NCBI GenBank assembly: GCA_019313105.1
Contig: JAFDBW010000147.1
Coordinates: 1-16,897, forward strand
Origin: Deltaproteobacteria bacterium
Lineage (GTDB): Bacteria > Desulfobacterota > Desulfuromonadia > Desulfuromonadales > BM103
Length of the DNA stretch: 16,897 nt
Reading direction: 5' to 3'
This document shows, piece after piece, positions 15,642 through 16,897 of the stretch; the first letter of the stretch is position 1, and every line of letters begins with the position of its first letter. A program made the translations under genes and the position numbers. A model generated the notes under the pieces. It ran no database searches. It was not told where the DNA came from and was given only the letters and a program-made list of their open reading frames with translations.

Positions 15642-15708
15642 AACGGGTCAGCTGAGTTGAGGAATTCTAACCCGCCAGCTGACTAGACAGTCGATCGATA
15701 ATCTGTAA

Positions 15709-15727
15709 AAGGTCTTCTACAGACCTT
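15709..15727. other. Small perfect hairpin beside the main terminator
   Basis: AAGGTCT (15709-15715) and AGACCTT (15721-15727) form a 7-bp stem with a 5-nt loop. It is 5 bp away from the larger hairpin at 15733-15770, so the two may act in tandem. There is no T run directly after it on either strand. Confidence 0.5.
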
Positions 15728-15732
15728 ATGAT

Positions 15733-15770
15733 AAACAGCGATGCTCCACTACCCTGGAGCGTCGCTGTTT
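15733..15770. terminator. Strong bidirectional terminator between pseudogene and Sfp gene
   Basis: A 16-bp stem (15733-15748 with 15755-15770, one G-U wobble) with a 6-nt CTACCC loop. The outer part is AAACAGCGA/TCGCTGTTT. On the plus strand it ends in TTTTCATTGTT; on the minus strand it starts right after the TGA of the phosphopantetheinyl transferase gene and ends in TTTATCAT. It would stop transcripts from both sides. Confidence 0.8.
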
Positions 15771-16475
15771 TCATTGTTCCAGGACTCTTGTGGCGATTAT
15801 GTTTGCAGGACTGCCGCCATCCATACGGATCGCGACAGCAGCCTTGTAATCCCCGGCAATCTCCAGATCGAGCACCCGGTATTTCTGATGGTCTTCAGAA
15901 CTTGGCACGTGGATACCCGCGGAAATCTGATTCATGTCGGTTTTGTTGATTGCATGGAAGAACCCTGTGCCGAGTGCTTTGATATAGGCTTCCTTGCGAG
16001 TCCAGAGGGTGAAGAAGAATTCTCGCTGCGCTACCGGGTCTTTCAACTCGGCCAGTTGTAAAGCTTCATCTTCGGACATGAAATGATGTGCCAGTTGAAG
16101 AGGGTTGCTTCTCTCCTGAATCTGCTCAATATCCACACCTATTTCGCAATTGTTACAGATTGCAATCAGGAGTCTGTCGCCACTGTGGGACAGACTGAAA
16201 TTCAGTTCGTGCCGGCCAGCAGTCTTGAGGTGCGGTTTGCCGTGTTGGCCATAACGATAGCCTATTGAACGGGCATCCGTTTGCAGATATCGGCAGAGTG
16301 TCTGTCTGAGGAGATGGTGGGAGATGAGAAAGTCCTGTCTGGCGCGTTCCACCTTGAACCTGTCTGCACGGGCCAGTTCTTCAGCTGAGAGGCAGGATGG
16401 AGCCTCTGCCACAAGGTGGGTGTTTTCTCCGAACCGAAACGAATGTATAAAGATATCAGTCACCCATCCTCCCAT
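15771..16475 (-). CDS. Sfp-type 4'-phosphopantetheinyl transferase
   Basis: A 234-residue enzyme that moves the 4'-phosphopantetheine arm from coenzyme A onto a serine of carrier proteins (ACP, PCP). Motifs are in order: GKPHL (79-83), FSLSHSG (93-99), GVDIEQI (113-119, with magnesium-binding Asp115 and Glu117) and LWTRKEAYIKALGTG (157-171, with Glu162). Length and motif spacing match Bacillus Sfp (224 residues). No polyketide or nonribosomal peptide genes are in the window, so the target could be fatty-acid ACP or a distant cluster. ATG 16475 has GGAG too close to it; GTG 16463 has GGGAGG at a better distance and may be the true start, four residues shorter. A promoter is visible upstream. 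Confidence 0.93.
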   Translation of the reverse strand: MGGWVTDIFIHSFRFGENTHLVAEAPSCLSAEELARADRFKVERARQDFLISHHLLRQTLCRYLQTDARSIGYRYGQHGKPHLKTAGRHELNFSLSHSGDRLLIAICNNCEIGVDIEQIQERSNPLQLAHHFMSEDEALQLAELKDPVAQREFFFTLWTRKEAYIKALGTGFFHAINKTDMNQISAGIHVPSSEDHQKYRVLDLEIAGDYKAAVAIRMDGGSPANIIATRVLEQ

Positions 16476-16500
16476 ACTCCGTCGTTAGAGGCTTGATCGG

Positions 16501-16530
16501 ATTGTATCTTGTCCTGGCTATGCATGGCAA
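16501..16530 (-). promoter_or_regulatory. sigma70-type promoter for the phosphopantetheinyl transferase gene
   Basis: On the minus strand TTGCCA (16525-16530) and TACAAT (16501-16506) are 18 bp apart; each matches five of six consensus positions. The transcript would begin near 16494, leaving a leader of about 20-30 nt. Confidence 0.55.
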
Positions 16531-16537
16531 TGGTCAC

Positions 16538-16556
16538 GAAACTATGCACGAGTTTC
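16538..16556. promoter_or_regulatory. Inverted repeat GAAACT-N7-AGTTTC, possible operator
   Basis: A perfect 6-bp inverted repeat (16538-16543 and 16551-16556) lies 7 bp upstream of the -35 box of the Sfp-type gene. A CTATGCA direct repeat (16518-16524 and 16542-16548) overlaps the promoter and this element. A regulator site is possible, but no regulator is known. The rest of the 336-bp gap 16476-16811 holds nothing I can name. Confidence 0.3.
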
Positions 16557-16811
16557 CCGGCTGCGGTCTACGACTCTCGATAAATCGGGTCATGTAAGAT
16601 CCGCTGGCAAGACTTTCTTGTCCAAGCTGCCAACGCAACCCTCCCCGGCGAAAGACACCTGCTCGTTTTCGCATCAGTGGAGATGGTTGCCCTGCATAGC
16701 AGAAAATTTGCTCCTCAAGTCACTGTTTTAAAAATCTAGATTAAATTTACCGGAAGAGGTCAGGCAGATCGGATTCGCGCTTCGATGCACTTTAATGATA
16801 TACTTATCCGC

Positions 16812-16897
16812 ATGTCCCGATTTGTCTTGACCCTGATTATGATCTTCTGCGGCGCCCTGCCTTTAAAGGTGATGGCTGCCGGTCACATTGAGCAACA
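16812..16897 (+). CDS. 5' end of a secreted protein (cut by window edge)
   Basis: From ATG 16812 the frame stays open to the window edge (28 full codons) and encodes a signal peptide: MSRFVLTLIMIFCGALPLK followed by VMAAGHIEQ, with probable cleavage after VMA or AA. An in-frame ATG at 16785 would add nine residues ahead of it. Neither start has a clear Shine-Dalgarno. The mature protein is outside the window, so no function can be given. Confidence 0.6.
   Translation, partial: MSRFVLTLIMIFCGALPLKVMAAGHIEQ

Noticed and set aside
16476..16811. Riboswitch (cyclic di-GMP type) before the last gene
   Set aside because: I looked for the conserved GEMM core and did not find it; no clear set of paired elements is present.

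Overview
The window looks like a stretch of chromosome from a Gram-negative anaerobe or facultative anaerobe with many redox proteins. The mix fits the Desulfuromonadales (Desulfuromonas, Geobacter and Pelobacter relatives): a DUF3467 protein, a periplasmic DUF362/polyferredoxin/DUF3047 set, an HgcB-like ferredoxin, FAD-type protoporphyrinogen oxidase, lipoproteins with lipoboxes, and the decayed copy of a DHH phosphoesterase-like gene. This placement is inference from gene content and protein style. I see no rRNA, tRNA, insertion sequence, CRISPR array or prophage.

Layout, left to right. (1) The 3' end of an unrecognised plus-strand gene (1-186) faces glycerol kinase glpK on the minus strand (297-1775). 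A four-copy heptanucleotide repeat runs up to and overlaps the glpK stop, and glpK has a good sigma70-type promoter at 1833-1860. (2) A DUF3467 protein (2104-2406, plus). (3) A tightly coupled plus-strand operon (2629-5751): a Tat-exported DUF362 protein, a membrane polyferredoxin that reads as a natural NapH-NapG fusion with six 4Fe-4S motifs, and a secreted DUF3047 protein. (4) A small HTH-like protein (5861-6046), converging at a bidirectional hairpin with (5) a minus-strand operon: MFS transporter, then a PlsC-type acyltransferase overlapping it by 4 bp, then a 95-residue 2[4Fe-4S] ferredoxin that resembles HgcB but has no hgcA beside it. (6) Two minus-strand lipoproteins, DUF3750 (TTG start) and NlpC/P60. 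(7) A plus-strand run: aminopeptidase N (pepN), a YeeZ-like atypical SDR, and protoporphyrinogen oxidase (hemG/hemY type). (8) A pseudogene of a DHH-family protein (15345-15641) that keeps a plausible promoter, start and RBS but has an in-frame stop and has lost its 3' part. (9) An Sfp-type phosphopantetheinyl transferase (minus), bounded by a 16-bp-stem terminator, and finally the 5' end of a secreted protein.

Functional reading. Most genes are housekeeping: glycerol use, heme synthesis, peptide turnover, carrier-protein activation, cell-wall hydrolysis and phospholipid acylation. The least explained part is the DUF362 / NapHG-fusion / DUF3047 operon. All three products carry export or membrane signals, and the polyferredoxin could pass electrons from the quinone pool or cytoplasm to the exported DUF362 protein. 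That is inference; no substrate can be read from the sequence. The orphan HgcB-like ferredoxin is the second item worth following.
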